Source: Burkholderiales bacterium (GTDB lineage: Bacteria; Pseudomonadota; Gammaproteobacteria; Burkholderiales; SG8-41). From it: DNA of 64,000 nt. Of this stretch, positions 1 to 7,485 are shown one piece after another. Position numbers and translations under genes: made by a program. The notes under the pieces are model-generated. The model ran no database searches and was not told where the DNA came from. It was given only the letters and a program-made list of their open reading frames with translations. The stretch spans positions 788,915 through 852,914 of the forward strand of contig DATAJS010000010.1 in assembly GCA_036262035.1 (NCBI GenBank), written 5' to 3'. Every line of letters starts with the position of its first letter. The stretch's first letter is position 1.

Positions 1-33
1 TCGAAGAACCTCGAGACGCTGCTGGGGTTGTAA
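1..33 (+). CDS. 3' end of an upstream gene (partial)
   Basis: The first 33 bases read as an open frame ending SKNLETLLGL and a TAA stop, 22 bases before the next start codon. The ending resembles the C-terminus of amidohydrolase-2 family proteins, which often finish with an N-x-x-x-L-[LF]-G-L pattern, but ten residues cannot establish the family. Position and direction suggest it shares an operon with the following dehydrogenase. Confidence 0.45.
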   Translation, partial: SKNLETLLGL

Positions 34-55
34 CCCTCGTACGAAAGGAAGCGAC

Positions 56-1165
56 ATGCCGAGAGAAACCGGTAGGGCAATGGTGTGGACCGCGATCGAC
101 ACGCCGCTCGAGCCGCGCGAGTACGCGCTTCCCGAGGTCGAGGACGATGCGATGCTCGTCAGGATCACCATGGCGTGCATCTGCGGCTCCGACCTGCACT
201 CGTACAAAGGCGAATACGTCGGGCGCCTGAAGCCGAGCAAGGAGCGGCCGCTCATCATGGGCCACGAAATGACCGGCCGCATCTACAAGATGGGACGCAA
301 CGTCAGCACCGACTACCTCGGGCGGCCGCTGAAAGAAGGCGACCGCGTCATCTACGGCTATTTCAACCCGTGCGGCAAATGCGAGGCGTGCGTCACCGGC
401 ACCGCGTCGTGCCCGCACAAGCATCGCTTCAGGAAGACGAGCGAGGAGTTCCCGCACTTTCGCGGCGCCTACGCCGAGTACTATTACCTGAAAGGCGACC
501 AGTGGGTGTTCAAGGTGCCCGACGAGCTGCCGGACGAGAGCGTCGCGCCGGTGAACTGTGCGCTGTCCACGGTCACCTACGGCATGCACCAGGTGCGCAT
601 CCCGCTCGAAGGCACCGTGGTCGTGCAGGGCGCCGGCGGTCTGGGCATCAGCACGACCGCCATCGCGCGCGAGATGGGCGCGGCGCGCGTGATCGTCGTC
701 GACAAGGTGACGGACCGCTTGAAACTGAGCAAAGCGTTCGGCGCCGATCACACGATCGACATGAACGACTATCCCACGGCGGATGCACGCGCCCAGCGCG
801 TGCGCGAGCTCACCGGCGGTAAAGGCGCCGACCTCGCGGTCGAAGTCACCGGCCGCCCCGAGTCCGTCATGGAAGGTCTGCACATGCTGGCGCCCGCGGG
901 GACTTACCTGTCGATGGGCCTCGTCACCGGCGGATTGTTCTCGCAGATCGACATGGAGCCGGTCGTGCACAAGGGGCTCAGCATCGTCGGCTCGGCGAAT
1001 TACAAGCCGTGGGTCATGCCCAAGGTGCTCGAGTTTCTCGTGAGGACGCGTGAGAAATATCCGTTCGATCGGCTCGTGTCGCACAAATTCAGGCTCGAAG
1101 ACGTGAACGCGGGCATCCAGCAATCGCTGCAAGGCAGGGTCGTGCGGGCGGGACTCGTCCCATGA
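56..1165 (+). CDS. Zinc-dependent alcohol dehydrogenase (MDR family)
   Basis: This 369-residue protein has the medium-chain dehydrogenase/reductase layout. The N-terminal GroES-like half carries catalytic-zinc residues in ACICGSD and MGHE. A four-Cys structural-zinc lobe follows (CGKCEACVTGTASC, about residues 109-122). The Rossmann half contains GAGGLG (about residues 194-199) for NAD(P) binding and VVDK at the end of the second strand. It should be a cytosolic NAD(P)-dependent dehydrogenase of an alcohol or polyol; the substrate cannot be read from sequence. The ATG follows GAAAGGAAG at a normal spacing. Its stop overlaps the start of the next gene (ATGA), so the two are probably translationally coupled. 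Confidence 0.9.
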   Translation: MPRETGRAMVWTAIDTPLEPREYALPEVEDDAMLVRITMACICGSDLHSYKGEYVGRLKPSKERPLIMGHEMTGRIYKMGRNVSTDYLGRPLKEGDRVIYGYFNPCGKCEACVTGTASCPHKHRFRKTSEEFPHFRGAYAEYYYLKGDQWVFKVPDELPDESVAPVNCALSTVTYGMHQVRIPLEGTVVVQGAGGLGISTTAIAREMGAARVIVVDKVTDRLKLSKAFGADHTIDMNDYPTADARAQRVRELTGGKGADLAVEVTGRPESVMEGLHMLAPAGTYLSMGLVTGGLFSQIDMEPVVHKGLSIVGSANYKPWVMPKVLEFLVRTREKYPFDRLVSHKFRLEDVNAGIQQSLQGRVVRAGLVP

Positions 1166-2019
1166 GACGCGGATACGCAGACACACCCGAAGGCCAGCTC
1201 CACTACTACGAAGAGGGCGCGGGCGAGCCGCTCCTGCTGCTGCACGCGACGGGCTCGTCGCGCAGCCTGCTCAAGCTCATGTCCTTCCTGAGCGCGCACT
1301 ATCGCGTGATCGCGATCGACAGCCTGGGCGAGGGCGAGTCCGATCCGCTGCCGCCGGGCGCGCAGATCCCCGACCTCGCGCGCAGCTACGTGCATTTCAT
1401 GGATGCGCTGGGGATCGAGAAGGCGCACCTGTTCGGCCTGCACACCGGCAACAAGGTCGGCACCGAGCTCGGCGCCGAATGGCCGTCGCGCCTCGGCGGT
1501 TTGATCCTGTGCGGTCAGACCCACAGCATCCAGGCCGAGCACCACGACCAGCTTTCGGTGATGGGGGCGAGGGATCGTCCGATGCTGAAGCGGTTCGAGC
1601 CCGCCGCCGACGGCAGCGACCGGATCAGGGAATGGGCGACGCAGTTCAACTACATCAGCAGCCTGTGGTGGGGCACCGACGCGAACGCCCAGGCGGGCTA
1701 CACGCCCGAAATCCTTCAGAGCCGGAAAGAGCAGGTCATCGACGTCCTGCAACTGCGCGGCATGCCCGAGAAATACCGGGCGATCTTCGCCTACGACCTC
1801 GGCGGCCGCATGCGTGACATCAAGGTGAAGAAGACGCTGGTCATCGAGCTGCGGATTCCGGCGGAAAAACATCTCGCGCCCCAGGGGCCGCGGATCCTCG
1901 AGCGCATTCCCAACGCCGAGCTCGTCACGATCGAGCACGACGGCAACGGCCGCGCCTACGAGGCGAAAGCCGCGGAGATTGCCGCGGCGATACTGCGCTA
2001 CCTCGGGTCTATTCGCTGA
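1162..2019 (+). CDS. Alpha/beta hydrolase fold protein with atypical nucleophile elbow
   Basis: A 285-residue alpha/beta-hydrolase fold. LLLLHATG is the oxyanion-hole strand, VIAIDSLGEGESD the classic second strand and turn, and FGLHTGNKVG the nucleophile elbow. In active esterases and epoxide hydrolases the elbow reads G-x-S/D/C-x-G; here the nucleophile position is His (G-L-H-T-G), so a standard acyl-enzyme mechanism looks impossible. A C-terminal EHDGNGR could supply the usual His, but it is not followed by the normal pattern. It overlaps the dehydrogenase by four bases, suggesting one pathway. It may be a lyase, an isomerase or a non-catalytic member. It is convergent with the ABC exporter, with a 22-base gap. 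Confidence 0.8.
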   Translation: MRRGYADTPEGQLHYYEEGAGEPLLLLHATGSSRSLLKLMSFLSAHYRVIAIDSLGEGESDPLPPGAQIPDLARSYVHFMDALGIEKAHLFGLHTGNKVGTELGAEWPSRLGGLILCGQTHSIQAEHHDQLSVMGARDRPMLKRFEPAADGSDRIREWATQFNYISSLWWGTDANAQAGYTPEILQSRKEQVIDVLQLRGMPEKYRAIFAYDLGGRMRDIKVKKTLVIELRIPAEKHLAPQGPRILERIPNAELVTIEHDGNGRAYEAKAAEIAAAILRYLGSIR

Positions 2020-2041
2020 GACGAGCTTCGGTCGCTTTGCC

Positions 2042-3883
2042 TCACGCCAGTTGCAGCTCCGCCAGCGCGGGCGTGGCGAGACCGCGCACTTCTTCCCACG
2101 ATCCGCTGCCGACGAGGCGACCGCGATCGAGCAGGAGCAGGTGATCCGCGGCTTCGACGGTCGCCGCGCGATGGGCGATCACGATCACGGTCAGGTGCTC
2201 GGAGTTGCAGCGCAGCGGCTCGAGCACCTTGCGCTCGTTCTCCGCGTCCAGCGCGCTGGTCGCTTCGTCGAGCAGCAGCAGCGGCGCGTCGCGCAACAGG
2301 GCGCGCGCGATCGCTATGCGCTGACGCTCGCCGCCCGAGAGCTTGGCGCCCCGCTCGCCGATCGACGTCTCGAGCCCGTGCGGAAGCGCGCGCACGACCT
2401 CCGCGACCGCCGCGCGCTCGAGCACGTTCCACAGCGCGGCGTCGTCGGCCTCCGGTCGCGCGAGGAGCAGGTTGGCGCGCACGCTGTCGTTCAGCAGGCC
2501 GGCGTCCTGCGGAACGTAGCCGACGGTGTTGCGCCATGCCGGGATGCGGGCTGCTTCCAGGGGAACGCCGTCGATAGTGACAGTGCCGGATTCCGGCGTC
2601 AGCAGGCCGAGCAGGACGTCCGACAGGGTCGACTTGCCTGCACCGGAAGGGCCGACGATCGCCGTGGTGCGTCCGGCCGGAATGACCGCGCTGACGTCGC
2701 GCAGCGCCGGAGCCTGCACGCCGCCATGACGTACGCTCACCCGCTCGAGCCGGATCTCGCGGCGTAACGCAGGCGCCGGCTGTGCGTCCGGCGCCGGCTC
2801 GGGCACTGCGCCGGCGCGCATGAGCAGGGTCTCCACGGCGCGGTAGGCCGGCAGGATGTTGAGAAACCTCCACCACCGGTCTTGCAGGCGCAGGCCCGCC
2901 ATCGCGAGCCGCCCGAGCGCGAGCACGAACACGATCGCCGCGGCGACACTCATGTCGAAGGTGCGTACCGCGACCGCCAGACCGACTGCGGCCGCGATCG
3001 CGCCCCCTGCACGCACCAGCGCGCGGCCCGTCGCGACCGAGCGCGTGAGTCCCATCTGCGCATCGGCGAAAGCGCTCAGCTTCTCGGCGAACTCGCGCGT
3101 GCGCCTGCGTTCGGCGCCGAAGCTCTTGATCACGCGCAGCGCGGCCAGATCGTCGAAGAGCCGCGCTTGCAGCGCCTTGACCGAGCGTCCGAACGCCTCG
3201 CCGAGCTCGAGGTTTCTGCGATCGAGCGACCGCGACGCCACCGCGAAAATCGTCGCGACGGCCGCTGCGACCACCGCGAGAGGCGGCGAGAGCGACACCG
3301 CCACGGCAAACAGCACCGACGCCGTGAGCGCCGCGGTGATCATCTGGATGAACAGGTCGAGCGCGATCCCCGCCCGCGTGACTTCGTCCATGACGACGTG
3401 CATGACGTCGGACGATCGAAGCTCCTGGAAAGCCGGCCAGCGCATGCGCAGGACGGCGTCGTGCAATTGCCGCCGCAGCGTGTCGCAGTATTCCATGCGC
3501 AGCCGGACAGCCATGATCTCGTTGACCCTGATCACCGCGCCCCCGAGGAGGATCAGCGCGATGAACATCGCCAGGGCGGTCTCGAGTGTCGCGTAAGGGC
3601 CCAGCAGAGCCGCGAGCCATGCGCCGTCTTCACCGCCCGTAAGGCCGACCGCACGCAGCAGCGGAACCAGCAGGAACAATCCTGCGCCCTCGGCGACCGC
3701 CGCCAGCAGCGAGAGCAGCAGCAGCGTGGCGAGGCGCGCCCGGCGGCCTTCGCCGGCGTGCGCCAGCATCTTGCGAATCTGCACGGCGATCGCCGTGGCG
3801 CTCCTGGCCACTTGCTCGGTCACGGATCCCGCCTCATGAGGCTCGATGTCGCAAGGATTGCGGACTACATTATGTCCCACCAT
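2042..3883 (-). CDS. ABC exporter, fused membrane and ATPase domains (peptide/lipid type)
   Basis: A 613-residue half-transporter. Hydrophobic helices cover residues about 50-330, followed by an ATPase domain with Walker A GPSGAGKST (411-419), signature LSGGERQ (515-521) and Walker B LLLLDEATSALD (to 546). There is no N-terminal C39 peptidase domain, so it would export an already cleaved peptide. It lies at the edge of the RiPP-like cluster, divergent from its nucleotidyltransferase, so export of the modified peptide is the natural inference; a lipid or glycan flippase is the alternative. The chosen ATG has a canonical AAGGAG seven bases upstream. A GTG at 3823 preceded by GAGG is a shorter alternative and would remove the overlap with the divergent gene. 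Confidence 0.85.
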   Translation of the reverse strand: MVGHNVVRNPCDIEPHEAGSVTEQVARSATAIAVQIRKMLAHAGEGRRARLATLLLLSLLAAVAEGAGLFLLVPLLRAVGLTGGEDGAWLAALLGPYATLETALAMFIALILLGGAVIRVNEIMAVRLRMEYCDTLRRQLHDAVLRMRWPAFQELRSSDVMHVVMDEVTRAGIALDLFIQMITAALTASVLFAVAVSLSPPLAVVAAAVATIFAVASRSLDRRNLELGEAFGRSVKALQARLFDDLAALRVIKSFGAERRRTREFAEKLSAFADAQMGLTRSVATGRALVRAGGAIAAAVGLAVAVRTFDMSVAAAIVFVLALGRLAMAGLRLQDRWWRFLNILPAYRAVETLLMRAGAVPEPAPDAQPAPALRREIRLERVSVRHGGVQAPALRDVSAVIPAGRTTAIVGPSGAGKSTLSDVLLGLLTPESGTVTIDGVPLEAARIPAWRNTVGYVPQDAGLLNDSVRANLLLARPEADDAALWNVLERAAVAEVVRALPHGLETSIGERGAKLSGGERQRIAIARALLRDAPLLLLDEATSALDAENERKVLEPLRCNSEHLTVIVIAHRAATVEAADHLLLLDRGRLVGSGSWEEVRGLATPALAELQLA

Positions 3884-4922
3884 GAGGCCGCTCCTTCCGC
3901 CCGATTTCTGGCCGACGGTCTGTCGGCTCGTCACGGATCGCCCGTGGCCGCCCGAGACGCCGGCGGAGGCCGCGGCGTTCGTGGAGCAGTGCGCCTGGCA
4001 CGGCGTCCTGTCGCTGCTCTTCCGCGAAAGCGAGCTGACGCCCGTGCTCGAAGCCGCGCGCGATGCCCAGGTCATACGCGAGCGCATCGCCGCCGCACGC
4101 GTGCGCGCGTTCCACGACACTCTCGAGCGATTGTGCGACCTGCTCGCGGACGAGCCGTTCGTCGTGCTCAAGGGCGTCGATTTCATGCATCGGCTCTATC
4201 CCGAGCCGCACCTGCGTCCGCTCAGGGACATCGACATCCTGGTGCCTCGTTCGCGGTTCCAGACGGTAGGCCGTCTGCTCGAGGACGGCCGGTTCGCCCG
4301 GCTCGATAACCAGCACGGCGCCGAGCTCAGCCCCGACCATCACGAACGAGCGTTTTCCGCGGGCGCGGTGACCGTGGACGTTCATCAGGCCTTCATCCAG
4401 GAGTCGCGCCATCGCATCGACTATGCGGCAGTATGGGGGCGCCGCCAGACGGTACAGGTGCAGGGCCGCGTGCTTTCCCGCCTTTCGGACGTCGATGCGC
4501 TGGCTTACCACGCGCTGTCCATGGCGATCGATCAATTCCAGGCACGGCTCTTCCGCTACGTCGATCTATGGCTGCTGGTCGGGCAGCACGAAGGCGTCGT
4601 TCTCGAGGCGGCCGAGCGCGCCCGGGAGTGGAAGTCGGCTCGCGCGCTCTACGGCGCTCTCAGCCTCGCGTGCCGGGTGTTCGCCGGATTTCGAACCCCC
4701 GAAGTCGAGACGGCGATGGCGCGGGTGCTGGGGCCGGGCAGCCGGCGGTTCGTGGACCGGTGGGTGCTTCCCACCGACGCGGAGCTCCGCTATGTGGGCG
4801 CGGCGCCGTCACGGCCGCTGCAGCTCTGGCGCAAAGCCTGTCTGCTCGATAGCTGGGCGCGCCGCATCAGCTTCCCGCTCCACCACGCGATCGCCGCGAT
4901 TCGCAGCGGCGCTCAGCGCTAG
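3846..4922 (+). CDS. Nucleotidyltransferase family protein (NTP_transf_5 type)
   Basis: A 358-residue protein with the signature of the uncharacterised nucleotidyltransferase family PF14907. VVLKGVDFMHRLY (about 107-117) is followed by LRPLRDIDILVPR (about 123-135), giving the R-D-x-D-x-L-V metal-binding centre of the polymerase-beta fold. Family members occur beside HprK-like kinases in some lasso-type clusters, where they are thought to modify the peptide or a phosphorylated intermediate. The start is uncertain: ATG 3846 has a weak GAGG four bases upstream, and ATG 3882 (MRPLLPPDFW) has no visible ribosome site. Both overlap the 5' end of the divergent ABC gene as called here. The precursor gene follows after 141 bases. 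Confidence 0.8.
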   Translation: MSQGLRTTLCPTMRPLLPPDFWPTVCRLVTDRPWPPETPAEAAAFVEQCAWHGVLSLLFRESELTPVLEAARDAQVIRERIAAARVRAFHDTLERLCDLLADEPFVVLKGVDFMHRLYPEPHLRPLRDIDILVPRSRFQTVGRLLEDGRFARLDNQHGAELSPDHHERAFSAGAVTVDVHQAFIQESRHRIDYAAVWGRRQTVQVQGRVLSRLSDVDALAYHALSMAIDQFQARLFRYVDLWLLVGQHEGVVLEAAERAREWKSARALYGALSLACRVFAGFRTPEVETAMARVLGPGSRRFVDRWVLPTDAELRYVGAAPSRPLQLWRKACLLDSWARRISFPLHHAIAAIRSGAQR

Positions 4923-4938
4923 GCTGGCGTCATAAAAC

Positions 4939-4997
4939 GTAGGGGCGTATCCTACGATTACCTTGGGTAATCCTCGGCCATTGGGCTCTGGTCCAAT
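4939..4997. promoter_or_regulatory. Cluster of three short dyads upstream of the precursor gene
   Basis: Three back-to-back inverted repeats lie in the 141-base leader of the precursor gene. GTAGG/CCTAC is at 4939-4955, GATTACC-TTG-GGTAATC (a perfect 7-base arm palindrome) at 4956-4972, and ATTGG/CCAAT at 4980-4997. The middle palindrome has operator-like symmetry; stacked dyads could equally fold in the mRNA leader. No convincing -35/-10 pair was identified. A regulatory role is inference. Confidence 0.4.
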
Positions 4998-5063
4998 AGG
5001 CTGTCCCGGGGAGGCCTCGATAGATTTTTCTGATGGCGCGTTTCCAACAGGGGAGAAGCGAAA

Positions 5064-5516
5064 ATGACCGTCAAGACCTATGTGGCTACTGCAGGACTGG
5101 AAGCGGCACCCATCCAGGACGGCGCTGTGCTCTACAACCTGAAAACCAGCAAGTTCATCATGCTGAACAAGTCCGCCGCCGCGCTGTGGACGGAGCTTGC
5201 GACACAGCAAACCCATGAGCAACTCGCCGCGGTTCTCCAGCGCGCATTCACCGGCGTTACGCCGGCTCAAGCCGAACGCGCCGCAGCGCAAGCCGTGGAA
5301 GACATGCAGGCGCTCGAGATCGTGAGCGTTTCCGGCGCTGCCGGCGAGAAGCCGGCTGCCGCGCCAAAAGCCCCCGAGAGCGCGCCGGCTGCGTACGAGG
5401 CGCCTTCGGCGAAGGTGCTGGACGAGGAAGAGCTCCTCAAGGTCTTCCAGATGACCGCCGCCGAAATCAGCGTGGCGTCATGCTGGTGGGGCGCTTGCAC
5501 CGCGGGCTGCCCGTAG
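5064..5516 (+). CDS. RiPP precursor peptide fused to a PqqD-like recognition domain
   Basis: A 150-residue protein in three parts. Residues about 5-85 match the PqqD-like (RiPP recognition element) pattern: VLYNLKTSKFIMLNKSAAALW, then an LAAVLQ helix and an EDMQALEIV end. Residues about 86-114 are a Pro/Ala/Glu linker. Residues about 116-150 hold an acidic leader-like helix (LDEEELLKVFQMTAAEI) followed by the tail SVASCWWGACTAGCP, with Cys at 140, 145 and 149 and Trp at 141-142. The gene starts after GGGGAGAAG and stands alone before a hairpin and the modification genes, as expected for an abundant substrate. Stand-alone PqqD proteins usually end near residue 90, so the Cys/Trp tail is the anomaly that suggests a substrate. 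That the tail is the modified core is inference. Confidence 0.72.
   Translation: MTVKTYVATAGLEAAPIQDGAVLYNLKTSKFIMLNKSAAALWTELATQQTHEQLAAVLQRAFTGVTPAQAERAAAQAVEDMQALEIVSVSGAAGEKPAAAPKAPESAPAAYEAPSAKVLDEEELLKVFQMTAAEISVASCWWGACTAGCP
5478..5513 (+). other. Predicted core peptide SCWWGACTAGCP
   Basis: The last 12 codons before the TAG encode three Cys, two adjacent Trp, two Gly, and a C-terminal Pro. No Asp, Glu or Lys is present, so a lasso-type isopeptide ring or a Lys crosslink within this segment is not possible. The nearest acidic residue is Glu134, five residues before the segment. The exact cleavage point is unknown; ISVAS or AEIS are possible signal-peptidase-like boundaries (small residues at -1 and -3). 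Confidence 0.55.
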
Positions 5517-5562
5517 AGCATCACCGCTTTTCCAGGGCTTCACCGTAGTGCTCGGCCGCAAC

Positions 5563-5589
5563 GTCCCCGAAGGCTGAAGCTTCGGGGAC
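5563..5589 (+). terminator. Hairpin between precursor gene and modification operon
   Basis: GTCCCCGAAG and CTTCGGGGAC form a perfect 10-base stem around a 7-base loop. No U-rich run follows (GGCTTGCG), so it is more likely a partial terminator or mRNA-processing and stability element than a full terminator. Its position, 47 bases after the precursor stop and 42 bases before the first diiron gene, would favour high precursor expression over that of the enzymes. Confidence 0.6.
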
Positions 5590-5630
5590 GGCTTGCGCCG
5601 GTTCCCGTGTAACGGCAGACAAACGCCATC

Positions 5631-6443
5631 ATGATCGCGTTCGATACCAAGGTCGTACAGGGAGTCACGCTGCGCGCGGACCCCGCCCGCGAGCCGTGCT
5701 TCAACGTGGTTCACAACGCGGCCGAGCTCGCCGACTATGCCGACATGTGCGAAGCCGCCCGACGCCAGCGGCTTCACAAGCACATGCACAACGAAATGCA
5801 GAGCCTCGAGATGGCAGCCCAGTCGCTGGCCGATTTTCCGGACGCGCCCTGGGACCTGCGGATGAGCCTCGCACGACAGTGCTGGGACGAATCGCGGCAC
5901 ACCCGCATGCTGTACAGGAGATTGCTCGAGATCGGCGGGCGCAAGGGCGAGTTCCCGGTGATGAATTACGAATGGAGCATCACCTGCATGGTGGACTCCG
6001 TTTGGGCGCGGCTCGCGATCCAGAACCGGACGTTCGAAGGCGGCGAGATCGACCTGCTGCGGCAGGTCTCCAGGATGTGGCGCGAAGCAGGCGACGCCGT
6101 CACGGCCGACCTGATCGACGGCATACTCGTCGACGAGATCCAGCACGTGCGATACGCCAATGCGTGGTTCAAGCGTATGGCGAAGGAAGACCCGACCGTG
6201 CTCCTCAAGCTCGCGTCGGCGATCGCCTTCGTGCGACGGGTTACGCAGGCGTTCGAACCTGAGCCCGGCACGGTCAACGCCGTCGGCGTCAATCTCACCG
6301 GCTTCGAGCACCTCGAGGTCCTGGCGAACGTCGACGATCGGCGCCTCGCAGGTTTCACCGAGGTCGAGATCGCCGAGATCCTGCGCCAGGAAGAAGCTCT
6401 GCGGCCGCCCGCCGCGGCGTCGGCCGCGGCAGCGACGTCCTGA
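5631..6443 (+). CDS. Ferritin-like diiron protein, DUF455-like (paralogue 1 of 3)
   Basis: A 270-residue helical protein with the complete ferritin-like ligand set: E60 (EMQSLE), E87/H90 (WDESRH), E136 (FEGG) and E169/H172 (DEIQHV). The phrases AQSLADFPDAPW, RTFEGG and VDEIQHVRYANAW resemble the DUF455/MiaE-like group. Known members of the fold activate O2 at a diiron site for hydroxylation or oxidation. The precursor immediately upstream makes a peptide Cys, Trp or backbone position the likely target; this is inference. No good ribosome site precedes ATG 5631, but the N-terminus aligns with paralogue 2 (PAREPCF in both), which supports this start. The kinase gene follows after 10 bases. Confidence 0.82.
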   Translation: MIAFDTKVVQGVTLRADPAREPCFNVVHNAAELADYADMCEAARRQRLHKHMHNEMQSLEMAAQSLADFPDAPWDLRMSLARQCWDESRHTRMLYRRLLEIGGRKGEFPVMNYEWSITCMVDSVWARLAIQNRTFEGGEIDLLRQVSRMWREAGDAVTADLIDGILVDEIQHVRYANAWFKRMAKEDPTVLLKLASAIAFVRRVTQAFEPEPGTVNAVGVNLTGFEHLEVLANVDDRRLAGFTEVEIAEILRQEEALRPPAAASAAAATS

Positions 6444-6453
6444 GCTTCCGGCC

Positions 6454-7485
6454 ATGACGGTCGCCGCCGGAGACCGGCCGATGGCAGCGCAGGCCGCTCG
6501 AGGGCAGCGGCCACCGCACCGCGCCGCCTTCCGGATCGGCGACGCGGGTATCGAGATCGCCTCGGACGTTCCGGAGTTGCTCGACGACTTCGAATCGCGC
6601 TACGGCGATTGTGCGGTCGAAGCCGCCGGCGACGAAGCGGACATCCGCTGCACCGCTACGTTCCGGCCGCCCGGAGCCGCGATACGGCTCGCCTTCGACG
6701 GCCCGCGCGTGCCGGCCACATTCGATGCCGTCCTGACGCCGTTCCGGATGCTGCGACACCTCGAAGGTGACGTCGGGCGCATCCTCACGTTCGAGGACGA
6801 TCGTACGCTGCTCATCGATCGCGAGGCGGCGCCTCCCGATTTCGTGACCGACTGCGTCATGGCGCTCGTGCAAAGCGTTCAGCGGGGCGTGTTGTTCCTG
6901 CACGCGGCTTCGGTCGGCATAGCCGGCTCCGGCGTGCTGCTCATCGGCGCAAGCTCCGCGGGTAAATCGACGACTTCGCTTGGCCTGGCTGCGCGCGGTC
7001 ACGCATTTCTCGGCGACGACGTCGCGGCCATTCGTCTCGCGAGCCGCGAGCTCCTGCCGTTGCCGAAGGCGGCGCGACTGCGCGACGGTCCGTTCGCGCG
7101 ATCGCTCGAGCCGCGTTTGCGCACCTGCCGCCATCTCCGGGTCGGCGGTCCCGACGGCACCTCGCGCACGCTCGTTCGCGTCGGCGATCTGTTTCCGGGG
7201 TCGGTGGGCGGCCCGCTGCCGCTGCGTTACGCCTTCCTGTTCGAGCGCTTCGCGGCGCGTGCCGCGATCGAGCCGATTCGCCCGCAGCTCGCCGACCTCA
7301 CACGCATGAAGTCGGTGGTGAGTGAAACGATTCCGTCCTGGGGGCTGTCGCCGGGGCGCGATCTCATGAAGTTCCTGTCGATCACGCGCCTGCTGTCGGC
7401 GCTGAAGTGCTACCGTGTGGAGCTCGGCTCCACCGATGAGACGTCAGCGCTCATCGAAAACATCGTGGGGGGCGTATGCAACTGA
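6454..7485 (+). CDS. HprK-related serine kinase-like protein
   Basis: A 343-residue protein. The C-terminal half resembles the HPr kinase/phosphorylase catalytic domain: LFLHAASVGI leads into the P-loop GASSAGKST (165-173), followed by GHAFLGDDVAAI, the acidic segment after the P-loop. HPr itself is not encoded nearby. HprK-like kinases are established in some RiPP clusters (for example paeninodin-type lasso clusters, where the kinase phosphorylates a C-terminal Ser). Here the substrate could be Ser139 or Thr146 of the precursor tail, or a carrier function; this is inference. It starts 10 bases after the previous stop and overlaps the next gene by 10 bases, so it belongs to the same transcript. 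Confidence 0.8.
   Translation: MTVAAGDRPMAAQAARGQRPPHRAAFRIGDAGIEIASDVPELLDDFESRYGDCAVEAAGDEADIRCTATFRPPGAAIRLAFDGPRVPATFDAVLTPFRMLRHLEGDVGRILTFEDDRTLLIDREAAPPDFVTDCVMALVQSVQRGVLFLHAASVGIAGSGVLLIGASSAGKSTTSLGLAARGHAFLGDDVAAIRLASRELLPLPKAARLRDGPFARSLEPRLRTCRHLRVGGPDGTSRTLVRVGDLFPGSVGGPLPLRYAFLFERFAARAAIEPIRPQLADLTRMKSVVSETIPSWGLSPGRDLMKFLSITRLLSALKCYRVELGSTDETSALIENIVGGVCN

Noticed and set aside
1000-1938. 312-residue minus-strand frame over the first two genes
   Set aside because: A shadow of two well-supported plus-strand genes, with low-complexity Arg/Ala/Asp composition.
5033-5218. Short frame MARFQQGRSEND overlapping the precursor start
   Set aside because: It is out of frame with the PqqD-like sequence, has no ribosome site and no recognisable pattern.
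6160-6453. Longer N-terminus for the HprK-like protein
   Set aside because: The extra 98 residues overlap the diiron gene in another frame and are Arg/Ser-rich; ATG 6454 gives a family-like start.
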